In this document: positions 46,455-58,570 of the stretch, in pieces
How the letters are laid out: the number at the start of each line of letters is the position of its first letter
Numbering within the stretch: position 1 is the stretch's first letter
Assembly (NCBI GenBank): GCA_945859605.1
Contig: OX243816.1
Location: 35,292,307 to 35,356,306 of the forward strand
Direction: 5' to 3'
Length of the DNA stretch: 64,000 bases
Source of the DNA: Lumbricus rubellus
Lineage: Eukaryota > Annelida > Clitellata > Crassiclitellata > Lumbricidae
Notes under the pieces: generated by a model
The model's input: only the letters and a program-made list of their open reading frames with translations
Databases searched by the model: none
What the model was told of the DNA's origin: nothing
Program-made: the position numbers and the translations under genes

Positions 46455-47224
46455 TTAAGTGGGAACGACGAAATAGCAGGCTGAATGGCAACGCTCAGAC
46501 CTATGTTGATAGCAAGTGAGTCCGTCTATTACGCAGGATATGGCTTTTGCGACTGAGTGATGCGTGGTCCTGTTGCTATCTGCCCGTGTAGAACATAAAG
46601 CAGGGCTTTAAATTAGGGTTTCATCACATTATTTTATTAGGACGTGTAATTGGCTTTTCATTGACACGGCATTAACCATTGGGTCAAGCTCGCGTTCATA
46701 ATACAATGGTGACCTTATCTTATCGCGTTGTCGCAACAATAGGCCACAGACGATGGTTATTGGGTGCAATTGAGATTTAATCTAAGATGCCCAACTAGAG
46801 CACGATTAAAATCAATTGTAAAAACCACTCAACATTAATTTTTGAAAGCAATAACGAGGAATTTGATCGTAGGTTTCTTATTATCGTCCGTGCGAAACTC
46901 ACATCTGCTCAGCAGAGATGTCACAGATTGAGATGACATTGCAACGTAGACGGAAAATTATAGGGTCGTCCATGAATGGCTTCATGTCAAGTCCAAATTG
47001 CCTGAGTGAGGCTGAGTCAGAATTTTGTGTGACGCTGAATTGTATGCTAAATCACAGCCCGTCTTACTCAGTAAATCTTCGCGAGCTCTGCTGCCCTACC
47101 GCAGGTGGTCGCCCCATCTGCTATAGCCTACTATAGCGAACGGGGTTAGCTACTCGTCCCTTTGACCCGTGCATCATCTTGCCAAGCACATCTTCACGAG
47201 CTCTGCTATACCCTATCCACCAAG

Positions 47225-47530
47225 ACGCCCTAGGTAAGCCCATCCCTCTGGAATGAGTTGCCTAATAACCTAAGATGTGAAACCCGCGGATACGCTGCCT
47301 CTATCAGCAACCACATGAGGACCATTCTGTTTTTATTTGAATTTACGACAATTTTGATATAGGTCTACATCATCAGTATCAGGCTACTACTAGTATGCTT
47401 TGCACACATTCTGTTAACTGTCAGCGTAAATGCTAAGAGCTTGATCGTGGTTTCATCTTGCTATAGGTCGGGAGCGCCTCTGATGAGTGACTCTTGAAGC
47501 AGCTCTCTATAAATTCTTATTAAAAAATTT
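47225..47530 (+). mobile_element. L2-like LINE 3' end
   Basis: It encodes SPSLWNELPNNLRCETRG and NHMRTILFLF, then GGGAGCGCCTCTGATGAG and CTCTCTATAAATTCTTATT. Confidence 0.72.
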
Positions 47531-47582
47531 TAATTGCTCTGGACTCTTAGAATAATATCAAAAAGTGTCATTATACATAAGG

Positions 47583-47620
<38 letters not shown>

Positions 47621-47648
47621 CGCTATGGTGTTAGTCATTATGTACAAG

Positions 47649-47949
47649 CAAGGCCGTAGCAGCTATAGGGGGCGCTTTGGGTGTTTGAGCACCCCCCCCC
47701 CACCCCCAATGAAATATTGTAAAAATGAAATAATGTGTTTACTAGCTCACGATATAAGAACTAAAGGGATTTCATTTTAAGACTCTTATTTCTGTGAGAT
47801 ATTTTTCAGTAGATTAAATCCAACATTGCTATGAAGCTTCTCCAAACTCCTCAGTCAGTTGATTCAGTTGCATGCGGACTTTCCCAAGGTCTGGTTAACC
47901 CCCTCCCAATTAAGCCCCCTCCCCAAACAAAATCCAGGCTACGGCCTTG
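47649..47949. mobile_element. hAT-like MITE, CAAGGCCGTAG family
   Basis: Perfect inverted ends CAAGGCCGTAGC and GCTACGGCCTTG, and internal similarity (GGGTGTTTGAGCACCCCCC) to the element at 17415. The flanks TGTACAAG and TCTACACT match at only 5 of 8, so the duplication is degraded or absent. Confidence 0.82.
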
Positions 47950-48021
47950 TCTACACTCTCTACAAGCACACGTGCTCGATTCCGATAAGAACACAGAATA
48001 GATAAGGATAGGCCTACAATA

Positions 48022-48059
48022 TATAAACATGCTCGGAGCTGACGATCGTTGCATCAGTC
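48022..48059 (+). promoter_or_regulatory. Core promoter of astacin gene B (TATA + Inr)
   Basis: TATAAAC at 48022 lies 32 bp before TCAGTC at 48054, within the block conserved among paralogues. Confidence 0.75.
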
Positions 48060-48128
48060 GGAAATCATTCCAACTGTTTAGTTGACACATCTACTTTCAT
48101 ATAATAGCACCCGTTACCTGCGATCATC

Positions 48129-51100
48129 ATGCGGAACTGCCTAGCAAGTCTTCTCTGTGCTACGGTGTTTGTGGCTACAGCATTCGCCAGACCATCCACT
48201 GAAAGTAACAGTGCCGAGATTGACGCGGTGAAACAACCTTAGAAACTACTTCAGTGACTAGGCTACTTTTATAGCACCAGCTTTATTTCATTAAGGAATT
48301 TATATAGCGCTTCTTCAATGGGGACTACTCAGAAGCGCTCCCGACTCTAGCACGGCAAAACGGACAGTTTTGAGTTAAATAAAAAAAAGTTTCAGTAATA
48401 ACCCCAGAAAGTAGACGTAACTCCTGTGGGTACCCAATGCCCATTCCACACAACTGGGCCGATCACAGAAAAGGCTCGATTCTGCATCGTTGCAGTTCGT
48501 GCAAATGGGACCAAGAGCAAACATTTCTATGCAGAACGGAGGGGCAGTAGCCTTGGGTACTCGTGGAGCAACAAAGCTCTTGTATGTACTCTTCCTGTTT
48601 CTGGAATCTTTAAGAAGAGCTACGATTGGTCGAGTTGATTAAGTGTTGATTTCGGGCTTTCCATTCAGCGTACAGATTCCTAAGCTCCAAAAGTCTTCGA
48701 GGACGAAGACGACCGAAGTTTAAACGCTGAACTATTAACCTTAAATTACTTTACGCTACCTCTCCTTACCTTACGTCCGAAAGAACAAACAAATAATTGG
48801 ATGCAATTAACTTACTTACAATGTAGGCTTCTCCTTCGGAAAATCGAAAAAACTGCATAAATTTCACTGCGATTAAATTAAAAATGGTTTTACGGTTTTA
48901 ACTCGCATCTTCAATGGTTTCGCATAGGCCCCTAATAAAAATGGGGTCTATTCAAATAACTAATTTACACCTGTATGCATTATGCAGGTTATTATACTAA
49001 AATATATTATACATGTATATGCCTACACTCGAAATTTACATTCATCCTGAGCATAATTTTATTATCTTTCAGATGGCAAGATTGTATGCCAAGACGCATC
49101 CGAATACGGGTAAGACTTTTAGGACAGCCTTGGGCCTATGTTACGCAGAGATTGCTCATGGTACTTACCAAAATAGTCACCATCATCGTCGTCTTTTAGT
49201 TCTCGTAACAATGACCATCACCACCATGTGGTTTAATCACCACCAGCACTACAACCACAACGGCAACCATTATGGTGCACTCATTCATATAGTTAGGTCT
49301 ATTAGTAGGCCTACTACCATAACCATCGTCACAATCATCATTAATAATCTTCGCATACTTTCAAACTGACAACTGCAGAATGATCACCATTCATAGTATG
49401 ACAGATTGTCACAAGTTATTACAGGAGTCGAATATTATTTAACTGTCGGCAGCCGACAGGGTTTATTACGTCCTACTACTCCTCCTCTCACCAACGCCTT
49501 CTGCCGATTGGAAGGTTGAGTGGACATAAATTGGGAGGGCAATGGGAAGCAATACCGAGTCCGTACGCTCTTCCAACCAGATCGTTAGTCATTATCCTGA
49601 ATCCCTTCCAATCGTCGTCGACTCGTCGCTTTACAGCTTCCATCAGAACCATGCACTTGTCAGTGGTCTATCACCAATTAATTCACCATGCATCAGCAAC
49701 AACGCTAACGCCACTTTCGCTCTAGCTTTCTCTATTGCCACTTCGACTACAGAAAACTGCAACATTATCATATCGTCATAACTTTTTATCGTTCTGACAC
49801 CATGATCAACATCTTCGTCATTCTCATCGTCATCATGGTAGGCATAGTAAATTCAGAATTATTGGTGATAGCGATTTGTATTTTTTAAAGCAATTTACAT
49901 GTATATCCTTGTTCTACAAAGTTTAGAAACGCAGATAAATATTAAATAGGGCCTATAGGCCTACAAAATGTTTCTCATGTCGCAATTTATTAAAACTTTG
50001 AGAGCTTTTTCTTTCAGAACGCGAAAGAAACCCAGAGTATGGCGGTACGTATATGATGATTGTCGCTTAGCGATAGTTTAATGGAAAACGAGTTGACTTT
50101 GTATTAAGATTCACATCGACTTATTTAATTTTTAAAAAATTTGCTATGAAAATTAAGATGAAGGGCGTCGCTAATGGCCGTTGTTGTCACACAGAGACGG
50201 TAAACTGCAACTATTGCGGAGCGCGGTGGTGCAGTGGTGGACTAGGTGCCTTGGAGCCGAAGGGTTCTAGGTTCGAATCCACCTCAAGCCGCTGCGAGGG
50301 GCCCTTGAGCAAGTCCATCACTTGCATATGTTCTTCGACTTCGGAGTGAAGCTCCGATGCAGTGTCCGCGCTGTAGTCGGGAGCGCCTCTGAGTAGAACT
50401 CTTGAAGGGCGTTATATCAAATGGAGAAATAAAAATGTAAGCTTATAAAGTAAACCTCTTTAACTCCGTTTACTAAATATTGATGTCTAGAACTTAAAAT
50501 TTAAGAATTTAAGTTTGTAGAAAGTTTAGTGGTTGTCAAGTAAACCTCTGAAGTTTCTTTTAAAATATAATCAGATCATTTTCCTTTAGATGACGATACG
50601 ATTGCAGATTACATTTGATGCGCCAGAGGTTTAACCGCTAATGCCTTCTTCATTGTACTGTAGGCTACTACTGTGTACACGGTGCTGTGGAAGTTGCTAT
50701 TTAATAGCAATGAAGCCACAGTGGTCGATTGGGCTACTTAAATACTTAGTCTAATGCACAGGGCCTATTCATGTACCTTCAGAGTATTTGACTGATATCA
50801 TCTTTGATCTTTTCACCATTTCTGCGCATTAATTCAGAATGTGTACTGCGCCATGTTATTAGGCCTACCATTGCTGAACAACATGAGTGATTATAGCAGA
50901 ACCATCTGCCCGTTCCTCCAAACCGAGGTGTACTCAAGCCCTAAAGTCTTAAATAAAAAAGGACACCGTTCGTAGATGCGCACAACAAATTTCCGAATCT
51001 TGCCTTTCTGGCTAAGAAATTATGTGAAAGCTCTATCAGTCGTGTTCTTGCGTTCATAGAGTATTTCGAAGGCGACATTCTATTGAAAGAAAACGAAGAG

Positions 51101-54100
51101 CTGGACCTCGAAGTATGAGATCATCTTTTTCTGCCATAAAATACATAAAAATGCCTGCATAATACACAATTAAACCCTCATCAAGTCATAGCAGTGACCG
51201 CATTGTATTAGCCCATATAATAATTATAGGACTATGATCATTTACGAAGCGCCTCCCTCAGAAAAGATTACAGTGCGATCGACTCCGAGAGAGAAAAGAC
51301 AGTTGAGGTGAGAGAAAGATGAGGAAAGACTACCAGAGAGGATGGCGAAGCGAACTGATGGGGAACGTCCATTCCATAAAGAAGGACCTATGCAGACAAA
51401 GCATCTGAATTGAGTCATGGCGGTCCTGACGCAGGAAAAAACTAGGCTAAGCCGATCAGAGGACGCCGCAAAGTGGCAGAGGGGAAGCGACTTTTGAGGT
51501 TAAAAAAGTTAACTTCGGTGCAAGATCCAAATATTGAGAGTCTTGAAGACAAAAGATAGGAACTTTGAATTGTATACAGGCAGAGATGTTGTTTAGTCAT
51601 GACTCATGAGTGTAGAGGTGTGGGAGAAATCGAGGTCTAGCAACAGCATTAAGCACAAATTGTAGGCTATAGAAAATAGACGAACCTTAGGGAAGCCAAC
51701 GAGGAGGGAATTACAGTAGTCTATCCGTGAACACTGAACAGACGAATGCGTGAATAATTGAGGTAACTCATCTGCAGGTAATGTTAAATAATAATTAATC
51801 TGAACGCAGTGAATAAACACGGGGGCAATCCTTTTGCACTACATAGCCTACCTACTTTTAGTTGCCTGACTGGATAACGTCTTGAGTCTATGCTGGGCTA
51901 AGTTTTAAGTATAAATTAATGTCCTACTGGTACTTGAGACAAGATCATTTAAATGTTTGTGTTAACGACGACTTCAGTTGTGTTTTGGACTGTTAGGAAG
52001 TTTTCTAAGGTCTGATGATGAAATAATTCGGGAAAAGAAAGTGCTGCCTACAGAAAGGCTTGCAGGTTGAAGTGTATCGGAAGACATCATGCAATAGCAC
52101 ATAATTATTATAGCCTAGCCATATAAAAATTTTATGTCTAAATGTTTGTCTGAATGTTTGTCTGAATGTTTGTCTGAATGTTTGTCTGAATGTTTGTCTG
52201 AATGTTTGTCTGAATGTTTGTCTGAATGTTTGTCTGAATGTTTGTCCTAGTGTTTATCTGAATGTTTGTCTAAATGTTTGTCTGAATGTCTGTGAATTCC
52301 GATGTGGTGCAAAAAGAAGATGACAAAATGATGTGTTATTGTCCTTAGAGCAACCCTCTGAATGCTGTGGCCAACCCAGATCGGAGATGGCCGAATGGAA
52401 TCATGCACTACACAATTGTTCCAGACGGCTACAGTAGGCCACTATACTATAATTTTAACCATAAACATAATTCTCTGTTGAGCCTAATGACAATGACAAC
52501 GACAAAGATGACGATGACGACGATGATGATGACGACTATAATGTCGAGTTTGTTGATGAATTTGATAATTATTGGCATTTATGAATGACGAGGCGCCTTT
52601 GCAAGGTTGACCAAAATTTTATGATAAATAATTGCAATTGTTTGGTGAAGACGTCGATAATAACGATGACGATGATGACGACGACGATGACAATGATGAC
52701 GACGACGATAGCGCGTCAGCGACGGCGATGACACAGTGAACGATGAAGAAGAAAACAATAGAATGTTTTAGAGTAGAAATCAAGACAGAGGTAATTTAAT
52801 TGACGGCGTCGACCACGATAATCTTTGCACTCAATAAATATCCGTTTCTAGTATCGAGAATACTTTAGAACATTTTCAAGACCAACAGTTAGGCCTACTT
52901 TACGAACCGTTAAATCATGCAAGGTGACTTTATTCCTTAATTTGGATGACAATAGGCACAATGTTTCACGGATTATGTAGCCCATGCAGAAGTTGATAGG
53001 GTCACCCGGGGGGTTATGGACACCCTGGGTGTTATGGCCACCCGTCTTCTACTGCTTAATATGATAATAATTATAATAAACTCTAACCTGTTTATAGCTC
53101 TATGCACATTCGTCCTTCACCTTTCAACCATAAACTGATGTCGCGATGGTAAAATTCAGATTTATACGCGTTGTTTTTCAAATTGTCCCATTTCCATAAA
53201 ATAGCTAGCCATGATTATGAAAATTATATAAAAAAGGTGCCTTTAGGATGTAAAATTTTGAAGTTGGCAGTTTTAAATAAGGGTTATTTGACATTGTATA
53301 TGTGTCATTTATTTCACGTCGTGCTTTCTAAACGTGAGAAAGTAACGATCCGATATACCATTGCTATTGGGGTGATATGGACACTGAGATACCGGGGTGA
53401 TAAAATTATGGACATTGTCCATATCACCCCTAGTGTTATATTAATACATAGTGTGGTGATATGGACACCCTTATGCCCATATCACCCCGGCTGAATGTTC
53501 ATACCTCCCCAGCTGTGTTTCGTGTAAGTAAAGATGTTTTAAACAGACTAACTGATATTGGTATCGTTTATTTGCTTTTTGTGACAAGAATTATTGCGAA
53601 ACAATGCCACAAGAGTTCCAAAAAGACACATTAGGGTTCAGTGGTCTTTAGACAATGCCAAATAAGCAGGTGCAGCAGTGAGGCGCTGGATCCATCGTAT
53701 GTGCCACTCAATGAAGACCTACAGGAAGAGATCTGGTAGGCCTATATCCCCAATGTTTGGGCATCTGGATGTATCGGTGATGGCATTGGATCTATTGCCT
53801 ATTACTGAACGAAACGGAAGATTTCCCATGGCCAGTCCAGCATCCATGTCCGTGTCCTCAGAGATGGACACAAAGTGTTGCCTTTTGTTCTGGTTACCAA
53901 TGTTCTCATAAACTTAATGACTGTTTAATGTTTCTTAATAACTCTCATATCAATCAGGTGCTTTTGGATGATATCAACATTAGTGGGGTGATATGGACAC
54001 CCCATGTCCATATCCCCCCAATCCCGGGGTGATATGGACACAAAACAAAAATTCAATTTATTAATTTTCCACAAAAACCTCTTTATATTTTTCAGCTTTT

Positions 54101-57049
54101 AATAACGTTCCAAGTACCTCTCCTAGAGTACTTTGGAATAGAATATTCACATTGTAATCTTTATTCAAACCTAAGCGTATAATAGAAAAAAGGCTTAAGG
54201 GGTCCATAACCCCCCGGTTTACCCTATGATTTAGCATCGGATGACATCGCGAAGATCGAGGCTGGAATAGCGGATCTTGTGGAGCTGACGAAGGTGAACG
54301 GACAATTGTGCATTCAAATCCTTCCGCGACAATCGGAACCCGATTACGTCATCGTGGAAGACGGTTCCGGGTTAGTTGCATGCTCTCTGCACGGACTTTA
54401 TAGTTCGTCGTAGCTACCGCTGCCATTTTGTGTCCTTCTGCATGGTTGCGTATCTCTCTCTCCTTTGATTGATGTGTGTATACTTTGTCTCTGTCCATAT
54501 GACTCTCTTTTCGCCGAAACCGCTGCTCTGTTTGTCCGTACTGACTTTGAATGCGAATGAAGGCATGCAACTTCACTTGCTCTTCCAGACATTTCTGCCA
54601 TCTTCGACACAGTCGATCATAATAATTATCGTCACTCATTGCCTTGAACACTTGGACCTATTTGCGTGAGGTAAGACCGTCTAAAACGCGATTGGAACCA
54701 GTTAAGGTCAGCAAGAAGAATGGAGAATCCCACTCAGAGAGAACGATAGGGCATTCCTTATTCCTTAATTAAGAAAGTCCTAGTGATGTCAACGGATCGA
54801 GCTTGCATGGGTAGCCTAATAGTGGTTCTTGCTCGTGAGAAAAGCAATAAACCGGTCTAGATATCGGAGAGGTAGAAGAGAAGATGCAGATAGAGGAGGC
54901 CGAATGAGATCCCTGGATATTTTGGAAATAATTAGAACCTGATGACCAGATGACATTATTATATTGGATGCGCGCAGTTAAAGAAAGCCAGCGCAGTTGG
55001 TTGACCATGCTTTGCCTGAAGTTGCACTTTCTTTTTTACTGTATCGCATTGCTTTTCAAGGTCTAAGTCTGCATTTCGTCACATAGCTTTGTCTTGCCTT
55101 ACCTTGTTTATGGATCAGGTGTTCGTCGTACGTCGGTTACTATTCCGGTCCTCAATACGTTAGGATGGAACCTGCCTGCCTCAATGCGCACGGCACGATC
55201 ATGCATGAGTTCCTTCACTCATTCGGATTTTATCACGAGCAGACCAGATATGACCGAGACGATTGGGTCACTATCAACTGGTCTAACATCGAGCCAGGTG
55301 ACGCTCATCGTCTAAGCTTTACATGGCTAGCAAAAATTATTTTCGACTGTAATGTTAGCGTAATGTACATCGTACAAATGTTGAGTCAACGTCACATCTC
55401 TTTAACAGTGATAGAGCTTGTTTTTACCTTTGTTCCGCTATTTGCATATCTAGTGGTACCAGGGACAAATAATTTTGCATGTATTGACAGCTAGATAGGA
55501 TAGATTTTCAATATTTGCTATGCGTGTTAAGTGCGTTCGGAGCAATGTCGGGTTAACGGCACACCTCATTCAGAAATTCCACATTGGGCCAACGTTAATT
55601 GATTCAATGTCGAAATACCTGAAAATTCTGAAACCACATGCAGGTTCTAAGTTTTTTTCTGGCCTCTCTGCAATCGGATCTCGTTTTTTTAAGGTGCCGC
55701 TCGAATTTGCTCTTCAGTGCTTTAGATATTTCGATTTTAAGAATTATTAGGGTCGACGATAGCCTAATGTGAGCCTAAAGGTAGAAGAATATCTATGAAT
55801 CGTTAAAGCTGAAATTTTTTTCAACTGTCGTGCAGCAATGACAATACGGTTCCTTTGCATTTAGTATTCACAAATTAAAGAATTTTCAAATTAGTAAACC
55901 TGATTGAGACGCGAAAGTCTACTCCCATTTGGCAGGATATGAAGATAATTTCGAGATGAAGACTCCTGAAGAGATCAACCTTCTTGGCACTCCCTACGAC
56001 TACGGATCCGTCTTGCACTACGGTGAATACTCATTCGCCGTCGATCCAGATGTCCCGACGATCATTCCGCATGATCCGAACGCCGAGATCGGACAGAGGG
56101 AGACGCTGAGTGCGCTGGACATCGAGCGAGTCCAGATTTTCTACGAATGCCTCGCGGCGGTCAGTTCACCTGTCCTCTAAAGCTCTTAAAGTGGATGTTA
56201 AAAAATTGCATAAAGCAATGCAGTCGTAGAACTCGTAGACGACTGCAACTGTCAGACGCTAATTATTAGGCCCTATTAGGTAGCGCAATTATCCTTTTAT
56301 ATGTCCGAATTCAAAGGCCACTTCTCGAGAATTAAGTAGGCCTACTTATTGTATAAAATCAATTTTTTTATTGAGCCAAGAAGCACACAAGATAGCCAAC
56401 ATATCATCACATCAAAATAAACATGAACGCTCTTGGTAACAAAAGGAAACCCAGAAGTGACTACAGTGTCCCGCTGGTTAGGGTCACCTATGCACATTTT
56501 CTGGTGCTAGGCGTTTACAGATTCAGGACCAAAAAATATATTCTATATTCCATCGTAATAAATAAAATAATAAAAAAAAGTAACTAAGAAAACTAAACGT
56601 TCCAAATTTTAACATCACAACATCATAGGCCTACTACATAGCCTAATATGCAGATCTAAACATGATAATGTTAAGCAACAAATCTTTATTTAAAAATAGA
56701 AATACCAAACTAAATAAAGTAGAAAAACCTTAAGTAAAAAACATCAAACCCTAAGTAGGGAGAGGGAAGGCAATTTTTGCTATGGCCGTTAGGCTCATCT
56801 TTCTTTTTAATTCGTCGCAAAGGACCCAAGCAACTCAGTGGAAACAGATTAAAACAAAATAATCTGGAAGCCAAGCATCACCATTGAATAACATCATGAC
56901 GTAGGCTATCAGCTGTTCAGCAAAACCCACATTGGCCCTCCTCATGTTGTTTGATGCTCCTTTAAAAAAATCGATGTCTTCTACAAATTCATAACAATGT
57001 TTCTTTCCAGGCTGATTCACGTTTCTTCAAGCATTTGGCGCCAAAATGA
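48129..57049 (+). CDS. Astacin gene B: secreted zinc metalloprotease with Met-turn Leu, nine exons
   Basis: Exons: 48129-48227, 49073-49109, 50018-50044, 51060-51112, 52349-52433, 54235-54370, 55119-55297, 55936-56159, 57011-57049. They join in frame to 292 aa. The order matches gene A: signal peptide (about 1-20), propeptide with the canonical switch F57-E-G-D60, and a catalytic domain starting SNPLNAV. Zinc ligands H175, H179 and H185 and E176 lie in HEFLHSFGFYHE. The Met-turn reads SVLHY, with L232 where astacins have Met; the zinc-site Tyr (Y234) is kept. The last exon encodes ADSRFFKHLAPK. No CUB or EGF domains are present. Part of the segment before the active site (GYYSGPQYVRMEPAC) has diverged from gene A. 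It is probably a secreted protease; activity with Leu at the Met-turn is possible but untested here. Confidence 0.87.
48290..48350 (-). mobile_element. L2/SINE-type 3' tail remnant
   Basis: TTATATAGCGCTTCTTCAA, then CAGAAGCGCTCCCGACT, is the minus-strand LINE/SINE tail motif, in intron 1 of gene B. Confidence 0.6.
50218..50440 (+). mobile_element. tRNA-derived SINE (family 1), near full length
   Basis: The A box TGGTGCAGTGG and B box GGTTCGAATCC are spaced as in a tRNA promoter. A body with CCTTGAGCAAGT and CCGATGCAGTGTCCGCGCTG follows, then the 3' tail GGGAGCGCCTCTGAGTAG and GGGCGTTATATCAAATGG, which resembles the L2-like LINE tails here. It lies in intron 3 of gene B. Confidence 0.85.
51237..51500 (-). 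mobile_element. L2-like LINE 3' end
   Basis: On the minus strand it encodes CHFAASSDRLSL, VCIGPSLWNG and SLSSSFSHL, the same family as 34740-35966, and ends in GGAGGCGCTTCGTAAATG. It lies in intron 4 of gene B. Confidence 0.75.
52138..52295. repeat. 12-bp tandem repeat TGTTTGTCTGAA in intron 4 of gene B
   Basis: About 13 units, some perfect, end about 55 bp before exon 5. Confidence 0.95.
52487..52715. repeat. GAT/GAC-rich tracts in intron 5 of gene B
   Basis: Two imperfect GATGACGAC tracts, corresponding in position to the tract in intron 5 of gene A. Confidence 0.8.
52997..54226. mobile_element. Tc1/mariner- or pogo-type MITE with TA target, abutting exon 6 of gene B
   Basis: It starts TAGGGTCACCCGGGGGGTTA, ends AACCCCCCGGTTTACCCTA, and TA is present at both borders. 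The interior has many copies of GGGGTGATATGGACA in both orientations. The right end lies 8 nt before exon 6 of gene B. Short frames inside are not recognised as transposase. Confidence 0.82.
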
Positions 57050-57261
57050 ACTCGACTGCGGAATGGTAAACCGTTGACCAAACAATTCATCGCAATGGAT
57101 TCAAGCAACTTGACGGCAAATGATGAAAAGATTTTAATCCGGAAGACAAACATCACCTTTGAATAATAGCCTATATATCATCATGAACGTCTTCATCATG
57201 AACGTATCAACAATTAATTATATATTGATCAGCATAGGCGATAAGCATTGTGCAAATTTAC

Positions 57262-57267
57262 AATAAA
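57262..57267 (+). terminator. Polyadenylation signal of gene B
   Basis: AATAAA lies 213 bp after the exon 9 stop codon and just before the hAT-like element at 57296. Confidence 0.5.
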
Positions 57268-57295
57268 ACGATCGTGTATCACTGTATCTTATAAG

Positions 57296-58113
57296 CAGGG
57301 CCGGCCTTAGCCCAAATGGCGCCCTAGGCAAGGCATACATTTGGCGCCCCAAGCATAAGCCTGCATTCCATTTGGTGCCCTTAGATTCCCACTCAATTGT
57401 TCAGCCAACGTCAGAATCTAAAGATGAATTAGCCAGAGCCGGTGTACGCTTACAAGGCTTCCGGATTTTATTTCGGGAAGATGTTTTCTTGACCGTGAAT
57501 TTTGAGGTGCATACACGCTGCGGCCGACTTTGTTTAGTCATCGAATTTCTGACATCCAAAAACACTATTTCCCGCGATTTTCGACGATTTTCTGCTCAAA
57601 ATTACAACTGCCTGATTTGCCTATGCCTAAAGTCGACCCTGCCTCAGTTACTGCCCCTTTCTTGAAGACATTGTCGTCCCTACTAGACTATTTATAGTTA
57701 AATCTGAATAAAGGGCAGGCTGTAGACCTAATGTTGTAATCTCATCTTCATAGGCATACTCAGCAAGGTCCACTCCCATTTCATACATTTCATTTCTTGC
57801 AACATCTTCACTGTCGAAATTGAGCATCGCGCATTCTGACTTCTGTCTCCTAAAGCAAAGAGTACGGAATGCCGTTAAAAATCAAATTTTATTAGTCGAT
57901 ATAAAATTAATGCAGTCCTTGAAATTGAATTAGGCCTGCCTGAACACGACCAATGAAATCAATAATTATTTTAAATTCTTTCCATTAGCGAAAGTCTTGA
58001 GTTTAAAACAATATTAGTGTAAAAAAAAAAAATTCGCAGGTGCCGCGGCGCCCCCCAAAGGCTGCGGCGCCCTAGGCAACTGCCTACTTTGCCTATAGCT
58101 AAGGCCGGCCCTG
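57296..58113. mobile_element. hAT-like element with 8-bp TSD (CTTATAAG)
   Basis: Ends CAGGGCCGGCCTTAGC and GCTAAGGCCGGCCCTG are perfectly inverted (16 bp). CTTATAAG is duplicated at 57288-57295 and 58114-58121. Subterminal GGCGCCCTAGGCAA repeats are present. It is 818 bp with no transposase. Confidence 0.94.
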
Positions 58114-58435
58114 CTTATAAGACTTATAAGACATCTCATATTGATAAATTTCACTTTGGCATTAAACAGGTCAAATGTTGAATTTTGCTTAGAGAAAGCC
58201 AAGGGCCGCCTTTGAACCCCTTAAAGCTTAATCCGCACGACGATTCGGTCGAGTTCCCCCCCCCCCGAACTCCGTAGTGCCGCGTAGGTTTAGCAACGAG
58301 TCGCTCAGTGCGTCCAACTAAAAATAATAATTTAAGCTATCTAAAGCTTTAACCTGCATCTATACGTAATTTATGTAGGCATACACTGTATAAATCTTAC
58401 ATAGGTACAATAACGGCTATTGTATTGTATTGTAT

Positions 58436-58570
58436 TTAAACATTTATAAAGCGCCTCTAGTAGGGTGAACCGTTCAGAGGCGCTCCCAGTGCGCAAGGCC
58501 CAGCGAGAAGAAACAGGTTTTGAGAAGAGACAAAGTTCCCTAGTCACACCCCGCCATCCTGATTAGCTTC
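58436..58570 (-). mobile_element. L2-type LINE 3' end remnant
   Basis: TTTATAAAGCGCCTCTAG, then CAGAGGCGCTCCCAGTGCGC, is the minus-strand LINE tail motif. Coding similarity upstream on the minus strand is weak. Confidence 0.6.

Larger units (their letters stand above)
46459..48020. other. Intergenic region upstream of astacin gene B
   Basis: It contains an L2-like LINE tail, a (TA)n run at 47586-47616 and a hAT-like MITE (all listed separately). Nothing coding for the host is recognised. Confidence 0.55.

Noticed and set aside
52138..52295. Possible CRISPR-like array
   Set aside because: A contiguous 12-bp tandem repeat without spacers.
53678..53911. Transposase fragment inside the TA-target element
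   Set aside because: The GRPISP segment only faintly resembles pogo DNA-binding regions; not enough to call.
54349..54651. Minus-strand 100-codon frame as a gene
   Set aside because: It overlaps exon 6 of gene B and has no family signature that I recognise.
55520..55750. 76-codon frame in intron 7 of gene B
   Set aside because: No recognisable motif; it lies inside a well-bounded intron.
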